A DNA stretch of 63,065 nt from Bauldia sp. (GTDB lineage Bacteria > Pseudomonadota > Alphaproteobacteria > Rhizobiales > Kaistiaceae). Below the pieces are notes generated by a model. That model made no database searches. It was not told where the DNA came from and worked only from the letters and a program-made list of their open reading frames with translations. Shown one piece after another: positions 1-8,239 of this stretch (positions are counted from its first letter, which is position 1; every line of letters begins with the position of its first letter). Both the position numbers and the translations under genes were made by a program. The stretch lies in NCBI GenBank assembly GCA_020442065.1, contig JAGRKZ010000068.1, positions 1 to 63,065 on the forward strand, written 5' to 3'.

Positions 1-278
1 TCATTGCCGCCGAGATGACCGGCCGATCCTGTCATGCGATCGAGTTGAACCCCGCCTATGTCGATGTTGCCATCCGGCGCTGGCAGGACTTCACCGGGGA
101 GGAGGCGGTCCTCGAAGCCTCAGGCATGTCATTCCTGACAATGGCCCGTGAACGGGGCGTGGACCAACCCGGAACTCCTGACAGACCGCGTCAGACACGG
201 ATCGGGGAGGCAGAACTACCTGGGAACGACAAAGGATCGTTCCGTCTCGCCCTCGACAATGTCGGTGAGGAGGCCTGA
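1..278 (+). CDS. DNA adenine/cytosine-N4 methyltransferase, C-terminal end (partial)
   Basis: The gene enters from the left edge; only about 91 residues are visible, reading in frame from base 3. The stretch GRSCHAIELNPAYVDVAIRR followed by WQDFTGEEAVLEA is the usual C-terminal end of phage and ParB-linked DNA modification methylases (site-specific S-adenosylmethionine-dependent methylases), where an NPxYVDVAIxRW helix closes the Rossmann fold. The catalytic (D/N)PPY and SAM-binding motifs would lie outside the window. The tail after about residue 42 is unlike the family and may be frayed. It ends 2 bases before the start of an HTH protein, an arrangement common in prophage DNA-packaging regions. 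Family assignment is fairly sure; specificity is unknown. Confidence 0.7.
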   Translation, partial: IAAEMTGRSCHAIELNPAYVDVAIRRWQDFTGEEAVLEASGMSFLTMARERGVDQPGTPDRPRQTRIGEAELPGNDKGSFRLALDNVGEEA

Positions 279-280
279 TC

Positions 281-718
281 ATGGGACGCCCTGCCCACAA
301 GCCCGATCCGGTTACTCGCCGCCAGGTTGAGGCGCTGGCCGGCTACGGCGTCCCCGAGATCGACATCGCCGGCGTGATCGGAATCGATCCCAAGACGCTG
401 CGGAAGCACTACCGGGAGGAACTCAAGTACGGCCACGTCAAGGCCAACGCCAAGGTCGCGGAGAACCTCTTCCGGAAGGCGACGGGAGATGGACGGGAGT
501 CGGTGATCGCCGCGATCTTCTGGATGAAGACCCGGGCCGGGTGGAAGGAGACCACGGTCCACGAGACCGAGGTCCGTCACCAGGTCGTGGTCCGGATGCC
601 GCCGCCGGTCCGCGACGTCGACGAGTGGATGCGGCTCTATGCGCCGAAGCAGGGGTCTCCCGGTCTGGCGAACCCGCACCGTCCGAAGCTTCTGACCGTC
701 GCGTATCGGAGGGACTGA
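281..718 (+). CDS. Small phage-type HTH protein, array copy 1
   Basis: A 145-residue protein. The N-terminal 60 residues form a DNA-binding-like region: RRQVEALAGYGVPEIDIAGV then IGIDPKTLRKHYREEL, a recursive HTH of the kind found in small terminase-like or phage regulatory proteins. The middle (KVAENLFRKATGDG, AIFWMKTRAGWKET) is shared closely with the next gene. The last 45 residues are unique to this copy. It follows a DNA methylase, and its stop overlaps the next start in TGATG (716-720), so the two are translationally coupled. Proteins of this family sit near terminase and methylase genes in alphaproteobacterial prophages; a role in DNA packaging or phage regulation is inference. Characterised function is not known to me. 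Confidence 0.6.
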   Translation: MGRPAHKPDPVTRRQVEALAGYGVPEIDIAGVIGIDPKTLRKHYREELKYGHVKANAKVAENLFRKATGDGRESVIAAIFWMKTRAGWKETTVHETEVRHQVVVRMPPPVRDVDEWMRLYAPKQGSPGLANPHRPKLLTVAYRRD

Positions 719-1137
719 TGGGCCGTCGTCCTCATATCCCCGAGCCCGCCGGACGCCGCCAGGTCGAGGCGATGGCTGCCTATGGCGTCCCCGAAGCCGA
801 CATCGCCAGGGTCATCGGTATCGACGCCAAGACCCTCCGCAAGCACTACCGGGACGAACTCGACACCGGCAGCATCAAGGCCAACAGCAGGATCGCCGAG
901 AGCCTGTTCCGGAAGGCGATGGGCGACGGACCGCAGTCCGTCACCGCCTGCATCTTCTGGCTCAAGACGAGGGCCCACTGGAAGGAGACGACCGTTCAGG
1001 AGCACGTCGGCAACGCCGGTCCGATCATGAAGATCCAGCGCGTCATCATCTCGCCGCCTCCGCGGGACGCGAATGGCAACATGCTCGGCCAGCCGGCGGC
1101 CAAGGGGCCACCGCTCCTCGAACACGTCGGGACCTGA
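718..1137 (+). CDS. Small phage-type HTH protein, array copy 2
   Basis: A 139-residue paralogue of the preceding gene, starting at the ATG inside the TGATG overlap. It keeps the HTH region (IGIDAKTLRKHYRDEL), the SLFRKAMGDG linker and the WLKTRAHWKETTVQEH block. Its C-terminus (GNAGPIMKIQRVIISPPPRD, then PPLLEHVGT) differs from copy 1 but is matched almost exactly by a detached fragment at 43663-43821. The stop lies 1 base before the start of copy 3, so the array was probably made by tandem duplication. The function is uncertain, as for copy 1. This intact copy is the best reference for reading the two broken pieces. Confidence 0.6.
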   Translation: MGRRPHIPEPAGRRQVEAMAAYGVPEADIARVIGIDAKTLRKHYRDELDTGSIKANSRIAESLFRKAMGDGPQSVTACIFWLKTRAHWKETTVQEHVGNAGPIMKIQRVIISPPPRDANGNMLGQPAAKGPPLLEHVGT

Positions 1138-1138
1138 G

Positions 1139-1402
1139 ATGGGTCGCCGTGCCCACCGTCCCGACGAACGCGGTCGTCGCCAGGTCGAGGCGCTCGCGGC
1201 CTATGGTGTGCCTGAACTCAACATCGCCCGCGTCGTCGGCATCGACCCAAAGACCCTCCGCAAGCACTATCGCGACGAACTCGACCTCGGCGCCACCAAG
1301 GCCACCGCCAAGGTCGCCGAGTTCCTGTTCCGGAAGGCCACGACTGAAGACTCGCAACGCGTTGGCCCGAGGCTGGTTGCCGACTACTCATTTACGAATT
1401 AA
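1139..1402 (+). pseudogene. Small phage-type HTH protein, array copy 3, 3'-truncated
   Basis: It starts with MGRRAHRPDERGRRQVEALA and follows copies 1 and 2 through IGIDPKTLRKHYRDEL and FLFRKAT, about 68 codons. Homology stops abruptly near base 1344. The remaining about 20 residues (TEDSQRVGPRLVADYSFTN) are not family sequence, and the usual W-K-E-T-T region and C-terminus are missing. The missing part, from just before WKETTVQEH to the stop, is present at 43633-43821 on the same strand. The simplest reading is one gene split by about 42 kb of inserted or rearranged DNA with loss of about 10 codons. The HTH half could still be made as a short protein. Confidence 0.7.
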
Positions 1403-1468
1403 CTTGCCGCGCGCGGCGCAGGCCACACTGGGGCACCGGTGATTGGCATCGGGAACTTAGGGATTCCG

Positions 1469-3454
1469 ATGACAGACATTGTTTGGGCAAGTAACGCGGC
1501 GAGTGGCAACTTCAACAGCACGTCGAATTGGATCGGAGGCGTCGTCCCAGATTCAGACGACACCGCGATCTTCTCAAGCTGGTCCAATATTGTTCCCATC
1601 TATTTCACAAGCGGAATTAGTGGGACCGGGATTGGGGCTTGGAAGTTTGAGGATGCGGCTCCTGCCTACACGTTCAATGTCAGCATCGCACAATTCGTCG
1701 TGTTGTCGGGCGCGGGCATCATCAATGGCGACAATGTCACCATCAACGTCGACAATTCGCTGCAATTCCAGGGCTCGGCGAGCCTCGGCACCGCAACGTT
1801 GAATTCGAATGGGTCCTTCGGACAGGCAGCCTTTCTTGGGACGAGTAGCGCTGGTCACGCGACAATCGTCAACAACAACATCGTTTCGTTCCTCGGTGAC
1901 AGCACAGGCGGCAGCGCAGAAATCACCAACAACGACAATTTGAGATTTTACGGCACGAGCGATGCGGGATCGGCGGCCATCACGAACACCACGTCGAGCA
2001 CCAATTTCTCCTTTGAGGAGCAGGCCGATGCGGGATCGGCAACAATCATCAACAACAAGACCCTGACCTTCAAGGGCGAGAGCAGCGCCGGCTCGGCCAC
2101 GATCACTACCAACAACGGTGCCACGACCGAATTCATCGGCAATAGCAGCGCGGGGACGGCGCGGCTGATCGCCAATGCGGGCGGCACTGTCGCGTTCAAC
2201 AGCGCCGGCCCCGACAGCAACCAAAAGATTGAGGTCGGTTCTATCGAGGGAGCTGGAACCTTCGATCTCGACTTCTCGGTGTTGGTCGTCGGCGGGAACA
2301 ATCGATCGACCGTGCTGAGCGGTTCGATCACGGGCAGTGGGAACTTCAGCGATCCAAGTTTGACGAAGGTGGGTTCAGGCAAATTGACGCTCACCGGTGC
2401 GAGTTCCTTCGCCGGCAAGGTCGACATCAACGCGGGCATTCTGCAGGTCGACGGCTCGCTCGGGTCATCGGCCTCGACGATTGCGGTGAAGAATGGAGGA
2501 ACACTGGCCGGAAAGGGCAATACCGGTGGTGGGTCGGTGGATGTCAAGGCGGGTGGGACGCTCAGCCCCGGCGCCAGTGCCGGCAAGTTGAGCACGAGTG
2601 GCGTAAAGTTTACGTCTGGCGCCACGTTCAAGGCGGAACTCGGCGGTACCGTTGCAGGCACCGGCCACGACCAGCTGAATGTGACGGGCGGGGTAACCCT
2701 TGGGGGCGCCACGCTTCAAACTTCGCTGATCAACGGCTTTCAGCCGAGTACCTCCTCCGACCAGAGCTTCATCATCATTGCCAACGACGGCGCCGACGCG
2801 GTGGTTGGCACCTTTGCCGGTCTCGCCGAAGGCGCAAGCCTCACTGTTGGCGGGCGGAACTTGACGATCACCTACAAGGGCGATACCGGTAACGATGTCG
2901 TGCTGGTCAGCAAGGCCGCGGCGAGCGGTGGTGCCGTCATCAACGGCACAGACGCGGGCGATACGATTACCTCGACAACTGCTCCGACGGGTAAGGCCAA
3001 GACTACGCAGTTCGCCGATACCGTGAACGGGCTGGGGGGCGCCGACACGATCGACGCTGCCGGGGGCGATGACCGGATTTCCGGGGGCGTGGGCATCGAC
3101 ACCCTTACGGGTGGTGCGGGTAAGGACACCTTCGTCTTCGACAGCGCGATCAAGCCCAAGTCGGCGGCCAAGGCCAACGCCGACATCATCACGGACTTTT
3201 CGCCCGCGGACGACACCATTCAATTCTCCGGTTCCATCTTCACACGACTCGATCCTGGGACCCTCCCGAGCAAGGCATTCGGCGTCGGCTCGAAGAAGCC
3301 CTCGAAGGACAAGCACGTCGTGTACTATTTCGAGCAGAAAGGTGAGCTTTGGTACGATGCCACGGGCAAAAAGGATAAGGGCAAGGGGGATGTCCTTGTG
3401 GCTACACTCGATACGAATCTCAATCTTTCCGCGGCGGACATCTTCGTAGCGTGA
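1469..3454 (+). CDS. Beta-strand-repeat protein with C-terminal RTX calcium-binding repeats
   Basis: About 661 residues from the ATG at 1469; a GTG at 1439 would add 10. The chosen start gives MTDIVWASNAASGNF, the usual N-terminus of this secreted family. Residues about 80-250 hold four or five degenerate repeats of about 24 residues built on GxSSAGSATIxNN. Residues about 300-460 match autotransporter-associated beta-strand (PATR) repeats: SGKLTLTGASSF, then GGTLAGKG, then LSPGASAGKLS. The C-terminal third has RTX nonapeptides (GGADTIDAAGGDDRISGG, LTGGAGKDTFVF). There is no Sec signal peptide and no beta-barrel, so type I secretion is likely, although no T1SS genes lie nearby. G+C is lower than in the neighbours (about 55% at 1501-1560), which suggests acquired cargo. 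Confidence 0.75.
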   Translation: MTDIVWASNAASGNFNSTSNWIGGVVPDSDDTAIFSSWSNIVPIYFTSGISGTGIGAWKFEDAAPAYTFNVSIAQFVVLSGAGIINGDNVTINVDNSLQFQGSASLGTATLNSNGSFGQAAFLGTSSAGHATIVNNNIVSFLGDSTGGSAEITNNDNLRFYGTSDAGSAAITNTTSSTNFSFEEQADAGSATIINNKTLTFKGESSAGSATITTNNGATTEFIGNSSAGTARLIANAGGTVAFNSAGPDSNQKIEVGSIEGAGTFDLDFSVLVVGGNNRSTVLSGSITGSGNFSDPSLTKVGSGKLTLTGASSFAGKVDINAGILQVDGSLGSSASTIAVKNGGTLAGKGNTGGGSVDVKAGGTLSPGASAGKLSTSGVKFTSGATFKAELGGTVAGTGHDQLNVTGGVTLGGATLQTSLINGFQPSTSSDQSFIIIANDGADAVVGTFAGLAEGASLTVGGRNLTITYKGDTGNDVVLVSKAAASGGAVINGTDAGDTITSTTAPTGKAKTTQFADTVNGLGGADTIDAAGGDDRISGGVGIDTLTGGAGKDTFVFDSAIKPKSAAKANADIITDFSPADDTIQFSGSIFTRLDPGTLPSKAFGVGSKKPSKDKHVVYYFEQKGELWYDATGKKDKGKGDVLVATLDTNLNLSAADIFVA

Positions 3455-3504
3455 CGACGACAGGATCGGCGCTTAATCATTAAATAGAATCATATACTTA
3501 GGTT

Positions 3505-3542
3505 CCGTACAAACGGCAAACGGTGGTATGCTGTCTGTACGG
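3505..3542. promoter_or_regulatory. Inverted repeat upstream of the serine recombinase
   Basis: CCGTACAAAC (3505-3514) and GTCTGTACGG (3533-3542) form arms that match at 9 of 10 positions around an 18-base spacer, 22 bases before the recombinase start. The same arrangement, with 8 of 9 matches, lies upstream of the broken second copy (28218-28226 and 28245-28253). The roughly 75 bases upstream of both copies are nearly identical. A resolvase binding site (res subsite) or autoregulatory operator is the likely role; this is inference from position and symmetry. Confidence 0.45.
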
Positions 3543-3563
3543 AAGCGGAGGGTCTGTGTCGCT

Positions 3564-4238
3564 ATGCAACATGCCGTCGCCTACTACAGAGTCTCAACCG
3601 CCAGGCAGGGCCGATCCGGCCTCGGGATCGAGGCGCAGAGAACCGCTGTCGCGCGATTTGCCGAAGCCGAGCGCTACTCTCTCATAGCCGAGTTCACGGA
3701 GGTCGAGACTGGCAAGGGAGCCGACGCCCTGGAGCGGCGCCCACAGCTCGCCGCGGCGCTCGCCGCCGGCAGGACGGGCAAGTGTCCGGTGATCGTCGCC
3801 AAGCTCGATCGGCTTTCGCGCGATGTCGCCTTCATCGCCGGTCTGATGGCGCAGCGTGTCCCGTTCATCGTCGCCGAGCTTGGTGCAGACGCGGACCCCT
3901 TCATGCTGCATCTTTATGCTGCACTCGCCGAGAAGGAACGCCGGCTAATCTCGGAACGAACGCGATCGGCGCTCGCGACCCGGAAGGCTCAGGGTGCCCG
4001 GCTTGGCAACCGAAGCAATGCTGCCGAGGCAGCGGCGCGGGGCCGCGAGGTTCAGAAGGCCGAAGCAGCCGCCTTCGCCGCAAACGTACTCCCGATCATC
4101 GAGTCGCTTCGAGTCTCGGGCGTGAGGGATCTGCGTGGCCTCGCGGCGACGCTTAACAACCGCGGCGTCCGCACCGCGCGTGGCGGGCGTTGGCATGTGT
4201 CGAATGTCAAGAACCTGGTCGACCGGTTGCCGGCGTGA
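3564..4238 (+). CDS. Small serine recombinase (resolvase/invertase family), copy 1, intact
   Basis: A 224-residue protein from the ATG at 3564; an upstream in-frame ATG at 3528 lies inside the inverted repeat and is less likely. The N-terminal resolvase domain shows [16 protein letters not shown] with the nucleophilic Ser11, then [18 protein letters not shown] and [15 protein letters not shown], the active-site arginine and E-helix motifs. The C-terminal 60 residues ([30 protein letters not shown]) resemble the start of the recombinase HTH region. It would cut and rejoin DNA through a phosphoserine link. A frameshifted, internally deleted copy lies at 28276-28791 and a 3' remnant at 46781-46964, all on the same strand. 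It probably mobilised or rearranged the neighbouring modules. Confidence 0.9.
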   Translation: MQHAVAYYRVSTARQGRSGLGIEAQRTAVARFAEAERYSLIAEFTEVETGKGADALERRPQLAAALAAGRTGKCPVIVAKLDRLSRDVAFIAGLMAQRVPFIVAELGADADPFMLHLYAALAEKERRLISERTRSALATRKAQGARLGNRSNAAEAAARGREVQKAEAAAFAANVLPIIESLRVSGVRDLRGLAATLNNRGVRTARGGRWHVSNVKNLVDRLPA

Positions 4239-4455
4239 TCGCCTTCTTTTTAGCCGGGAGGAATGGTTGATCGAATTTGATTGACGCCGTCCATGGTTCT
4301 AAGCTCGATCGAAAGACCCAGTCATCTGGGGGATGTCGGCCAAAAAGACGTGCTGGATTGCTTGAGGGGGTGGGTTTGGTCGTGGCCAAACGCTACCCGC
4401 GCCTTACCCAACCTAAGGCAACTTCTTTTTCCGGCCAGTCGGGCGTCAGCGGCGA

Positions 4456-5475
4456 TCAGTGCGCGAGCAGCGTCCGGATGCTGTGGCTCAGGAACGCGTT
4501 GCAGGCGGGGTCGATGCCGACCTCGGAAAAATGCCCCCACGGTCCGGGGATCGGCCGGCACTCAGCGCTTCGCATCTTCGACGCCTCCCACGCCATGTCT
4601 TCGGGCGGAAAATAAAGGTCCTTCTCGCCCGGGCTCAGCATCGCCTTCGCCCTGATCGCCCCGAGGGCGCGCTCGAGGTCGCCGTCATAGCCGGGGGTCT
4701 TGGCGATGTCCGCGGTCTGCCAGACGTGGAGTTGGCACAACAGGTCGTTGGCGTCACACTTGACCCAAAATGCCTCCCAGAACCCGGTGAGGAAGGCCTC
4801 AACGTTGTTGAAGCCCATCACCTTGTAAAGCTCGTCGCGGTAGAACTGTTGCGACAGCGCCCAGCCTGCCCAGACCCGGCCAAGCGCCTTCAGGCCAACC
4901 TCGGGCGGGGCGTCGTAGTCACCGCCCTCGAAAGCCGGATCGGTGAGCAGCGCTGCCTTGGCGCCGTCGAGGAAGACGTAGCAGTGGCGGCTGACCCGCG
5001 CCGCCCCGCACATCGGCGAGATTCGCTCCACCAGGTCGGGATGGGCGAGGCCCCACTGATAGGCCTGGAACGCCCCCATCGAGCCGCCGATGACGAGCCG
5101 GATCCGCCTGACGTCGAAGACCTCGGTCACCAGCCGATGCTGAGCCCGGACATTGTCTTGGACGCTGATCGCGGGGAAGCGGCCGCGGTCGAAAGGCGGC
5201 GGCGTGTTCGAAGGCGACGACGACTGGCCGTTACCGAACATGTGCGGCACGATCACGAAGTAATTGTCGGTGTCGAGCGCCTTGCCCTCGCCAATGAACC
5301 ATTCGACGTCGAGGTGGCTACCAACGAACCAGGTCGGGAAGACGATGACGTTGTCGCGGCCTTCGGCGAGCCTGCCATAGGTGACGTAAGCGAGCCTTGC
5401 GTCAGGCAACGTCACGCCGCCATCGAGGGCGAAATCGCCGAGCGCGAAAGTCTGGACCGTGGCCGGTTCGCTCAT
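4456..5475 (-). CDS. Alpha/beta-hydrolase of the homoserine O-acetyltransferase (MetX)-like family
   Basis: A 339-residue protein whose ATG overlaps the stop of the upstream SDR in ATGA (5472-5475). The nucleophile elbow is IGGSMGAFQAYQW (Ser132). The acid is in GEKDLYFPPED and the histidine in GHFSEVGIDPACNAFL near the C-terminus, the MetX order. MetX-like proteins outside methionine synthesis often act as esterases or acyltransferases, and the position at the end of an importer-SDR operon points to catabolism: hydrolysis or acyl transfer on the imported compound after SDR oxidation. I would not call it metX. A 218-base stretch with no gene separates it from the recombinase end. Confidence 0.7.
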   Translation of the reverse strand: MSEPATVQTFALGDFALDGGVTLPDARLAYVTYGRLAEGRDNVIVFPTWFVGSHLDVEWFIGEGKALDTDNYFVIVPHMFGNGQSSSPSNTPPPFDRGRFPAISVQDNVRAQHRLVTEVFDVRRIRLVIGGSMGAFQAYQWGLAHPDLVERISPMCGAARVSRHCYVFLDGAKAALLTDPAFEGGDYDAPPEVGLKALGRVWAGWALSQQFYRDELYKVMGFNNVEAFLTGFWEAFWVKCDANDLLCQLHVWQTADIAKTPGYDGDLERALGAIRAKAMLSPGEKDLYFPPEDMAWEASKMRSAECRPIPGPWGHFSEVGIDPACNAFLSHSIRTLLAH

Positions 5476-6221
5476 AGTGCGGACATCCCCCCGTCGTTCA
5501 TGAAGTTGGCAGCGGCAACGAAGCTCGATTCGTCGGAGGCGAGGAAGACGAACATCGGCGCCAACTCCTCCGGCTCCGCCCGGCGGCCGAGCGGCGTGAA
5601 CTCCATCAGCATCTTTGCGTCCTCGTCCGTGACGGTTCGCGACATGGGCGTGTCGACATATCCGGGAAGCACGCAGTTGATGCGGATGTTGTAGGGGGCG
5701 TAGGTGACGGCGGCGTTCTTCGACAACATCACCGCCGCGGCCTTGGCGGTCTGGTAGGCGACATTGTTCTTGATGCCGCTCCAGCCCCACACCGACGCGA
5801 CGTTGACGATCGCGCCCTCCCGGGCTGCCATCATCCCCGGCAGCACGGTCTTCATGCCGAGGAACATGCCGATGACGTTGACCTCGAAGTTGGCCCGCAT
5901 CTTCTCGACGCTCTCTTCATGCACCGGCTTGTGGCTCGATCCGATGCCGGCGTTGTTGATCAGCACATTGGGCGCACCATAGGTCGCGGTGCAGGCCTCC
6001 AGGGCGGCGGCCCATTCCTCCTCGCTGCGCACGTCGAGCCTGGCGGAGGCCAGCGATCCGGGATTGGCCTTGATCGCGGCAGCAAGTTCGGCGCCCGGCT
6101 CCTTGATATCCGCCGCGTAGACCTTTGCGCCTTCGGCCGCGAAAAGGCGCGCCGTCGCCGAGCCGATGCCGGTCGCCGCCCCCGTCACGATCGCGATCTT
6201 GCCGTCCAGACGTCCTGCCAT
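5472..6221 (-). CDS. Short-chain dehydrogenase/reductase
   Basis: A 249-residue classical SDR. The cofactor motif TGAATGIG lies at about residues 13-20, with Asp38 after beta-2 suggesting NAD preference. NNAGIG follows at about 89-94, and the catalytic set is Ser143, Tyr156 and Lys160 (YQTAK). The PGYVDTPMSR segment and the C-terminal GGMSAL are typical of the family. Its stop overlaps the start of the MetX-like hydrolase, and it lies 27 bases after the CUT2 permease gene, so it belongs to the importer operon. The likely role is oxidation of a hydroxyl group on the imported substrate in the cytoplasm. The substrate is not predictable. Confidence 0.85.
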   Translation of the reverse strand: MAGRLDGKIAIVTGAATGIGSATARLFAAEGAKVYAADIKEPGAELAAAIKANPGSLASARLDVRSEEEWAAALEACTATYGAPNVLINNAGIGSSHKPVHEESVEKMRANFEVNVIGMFLGMKTVLPGMMAAREGAIVNVASVWGWSGIKNNVAYQTAKAAAVMLSKNAAVTYAPYNIRINCVLPGYVDTPMSRTVTDEDAKMLMEFTPLGRRAEPEELAPMFVFLASDESSFVAAANFMNDGGMSAL

Positions 6222-6248
6222 GTCATCTCCTTGCGATCGGTCAGCCGG

Positions 6249-7250
6249 TCAGCCTTGGGCCGGCCGACGGCGGGAGGCCGCGCCTGGGACGGCGCGGCCG
6301 AATACGGTATTGCTCAGGGTCAGGCGCCCGGCGAGGAATTCGATGGTGATGACGCCAAGCAGCAGCGCGCCGGTGACGAGCTGGACGAGCGAAGCGGACG
6401 AGCCGCGTGCCGCAAGCCCGGTACCGACCACCGAAAGGATCGCCACGCCGAGCGCCACGTTGAGGACAGTGCCGCGCCCACCATAGAGGCTGATACCGCC
6501 GAGCAGCGCCGCTGCCGCGCCGGAGAGCAGCAGGTCTTCGTAGTTCTGGGGCGCGGCGCTGCCGCCGCGCATCGCCGCCAGCGCGCCAGCGAGGGCCGCA
6601 CAGAAGGCGGAGATAGCGAAGGCCACCGCCAATGGCCGGACGCGGGGAACGCCAGCCGCGATCGCCTCGTTGCGGGCCCCGCCGATGGCAAAGATCTCAC
6701 GGCCCCAGCGGGTGTAGGTGAGGAAAACGCCGCCGATCACGAACACGGCGATGGCGACGATCGAGCTCCACGAGAAAACCCCGAAGCGCTTGAGCAGCGG
6801 GTCGGTAATCTCGAAATTCTCGATCATGATAGGCGCGGAGTCGGTGATCATGTAGGTGAGGCCGCGGATCAGGATCAGCGTGCCGATGGTGAAGACCAGC
6901 GAGTTGATGCCGAGCCGGCTGATCAGCGCGCCCTGGAGCGCGCCGAGCACGGTGCAGGCGATCACCGCTATGCCCATCGCGCCGATCAGCCCGAGCTGCG
7001 ACGAGAGCACCGCAATCGCTGCCGACAGCGCCGCCATCGACCCGACCGAGAGGTCGAACTCGCCTGCGATGATCGTCACCGCGAGACCAAGCGCGGCGAG
7101 GCCGATCAGCGGGAAGCCGTTCAGCACCGAATAGACGCTCGCCTGCCCGCGGAAGGTCGGCGTCAGCGTCGCGATCACCACCCAGGTGATCACCAGCACC
7201 AGGAACGGCAGGACATAGGGACCGAGCCGCGACAGCAGGCCGCCTCTCAT
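6249..7250 (-). CDS. CUT2-type (ribose/xylose family) ABC importer permease
   Basis: A 333-residue integral membrane protein of the RbsC/XylH (BPD_transp_2) family with about eight to ten hydrophobic segments. AGEFDLSVGSMAALSAAIAV near residue 65 is the family signature region, and the cytoplasmic GGARNEAIAAGV loop contacts the ATPase. The start is set at 7250, where ATG overlaps the stop of the other permease (ATGA); a longer reading to 7271 has no such support. It forms the pore with the permease encoded at 7247-8239. CUT2 systems import monosaccharides, but some take other small polar molecules. Confidence 0.85.
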   Translation of the reverse strand: MRGGLLSRLGPYVLPFLVLVITWVVIATLTPTFRGQASVYSVLNGFPLIGLAALGLAVTIIAGEFDLSVGSMAALSAAIAVLSSQLGLIGAMGIAVIACTVLGALQGALISRLGINSLVFTIGTLILIRGLTYMITDSAPIMIENFEITDPLLKRFGVFSWSSIVAIAVFVIGGVFLTYTRWGREIFAIGGARNEAIAAGVPRVRPLAVAFAISAFCAALAGALAAMRGGSAAPQNYEDLLLSGAAAALLGGISLYGGRGTVLNVALGVAILSVVGTGLAARGSSASLVQLVTGALLLGVITIEFLAGRLTLSNTVFGRAVPGAASRRRPAQG

Positions 7251-8239
7251 CGCCGCGTCCCCCGCCGCCACAGGAGATTGAGGAGCACGACGATGACCAC
7301 TACCACCCCGCCCTGGACTGCGAGCCGGCCGCCGGTGGAGAAATCGTTGAGCACCATCATGTTGGAGATGACCGCGATCAGGATCGCGCCTCCGGCGGAG
7401 CGGAGCGGCGAGCCGCGCCCGCCCTGGATCGCGGTGCCGCCGACCAGGACCGCGGCGATCACGTCGACGGTGAGGCCGGGGAACGATACCGCCGTCGCCT
7501 GGCCGAAGGCGGCGCCGTTGATGATGCCGGCCAGGGCGAGGCTTACGGAGAAGATCGCGAAGGCGAGTGTGGTGACGCGCGTGAACGAGATGCCGCTGAT
7601 CTCGGCGGTGGCGCGGTTGGCCCCGATCAACGTGGTCTCGCGGCCCGTGACGGTCCGCTGCATGACGAAAGTGACCAGCGCGGCAAAGAGGATGAAGATC
7701 AGCACCTCAACGGGGATGCCCGCAACCGACGCCTGATCCCAGTCGATGGCGTTGTCGCCGGCCCGCACGATACCGCCGTGCGTCAGCTCCGAGACGACGC
7801 CGAAGATGATCGCGCCCGCGGCGAGCGTGGTGATCACCGGGTTCAGGCCGGCGGCGATGATCGCGCCCTGGAGCATGCCGACGGCGACGAGGAGCACGAT
7901 CACAGCGATCACCGATGGCACCACGCCCCAGCCCGCGCCGAGCATCGCGACGAAGGAGACCATGGCGAGCATCGCCGACTGGGTGATGCCGAGGGAGACG
8001 AAGTTGCCGGAGAGCGTGACCGGCGTCATGCCGACCGCGACGATGCCGACAATCGCCGCGTTACGGAGGATGGCGCGGATATTGTCGACGGTGAGAAAGC
8101 TCGGCGTGGCGAAGACCGCGACCAGCACTGTCACCGCCGCAAGTCCGACGACGATGGCGAAGGGCAGCCACTCCGGACGGCCGCCTGCCGATGGAGCGCC
8201 GCTTGTCATGCTTGCGGCCCCCGGCCCGAGCTCGCTCAC
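7247..8239 (-). CDS. CUT2-type ABC importer permease, second subunit
   Basis: A 330-residue permease. I set the start at the GTG at 8239, which overlaps the ATPase stop (GTGA) and follows a strong AGGAGG seven bases upstream. An internal ATG at 8209 lacks a good ribosome site. The signature segment SGNFVSLGITQSAMLAMVSF replaces the usual D-L-S-V-G core with N-F-V-S-L-G, a mild divergence. About nine hydrophobic helices follow, then IGANRATAEISGISFTRV, the ATPase-contact loop. Pairing of two different permease genes suggests a heterodimeric pore, less usual in CUT2 systems, where a single permease often forms a homodimer. Confidence 0.85.
   Translation of the reverse strand: MSELGPGAASMTSGAPSAGGRPEWLPFAIVVGLAAVTVLVAVFATPSFLTVDNIRAILRNAAIVGIVAVGMTPVTLSGNFVSLGITQSAMLAMVSFVAMLGAGWGVVPSVIAVIVLLVAVGMLQGAIIAAGLNPVITTLAAGAIIFGVVSELTHGGIVRAGDNAIDWDQASVAGIPVEVLIFILFAALVTFVMQRTVTGRETTLIGANRATAEISGISFTRVTTLAFAIFSVSLALAGIINGAAFGQATAVSFPGLTVDVIAAVLVGGTAIQGGRGSPLRSAGGAILIAVISNMMVLNDFSTGGRLAVQGGVVVVIVVLLNLLWRRGTRR

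Noticed and set aside
4456-5475. Calling the gene metX (methionine biosynthesis)
   Set aside because: It lies at the end of an importer-SDR operon, with no methionine genes nearby; MetX-like hydrolases with other activities share these motifs.
5919-7736. 605-codon plus-strand reading frame opposite the SDR and CUT2 permease genes
   Set aside because: It is the antisense shadow of high-GC genes. Composition is Arg/Asp/His/Gln-rich without hydrophobic periodicity, and the opposite frames are clear, coupled, conserved genes.
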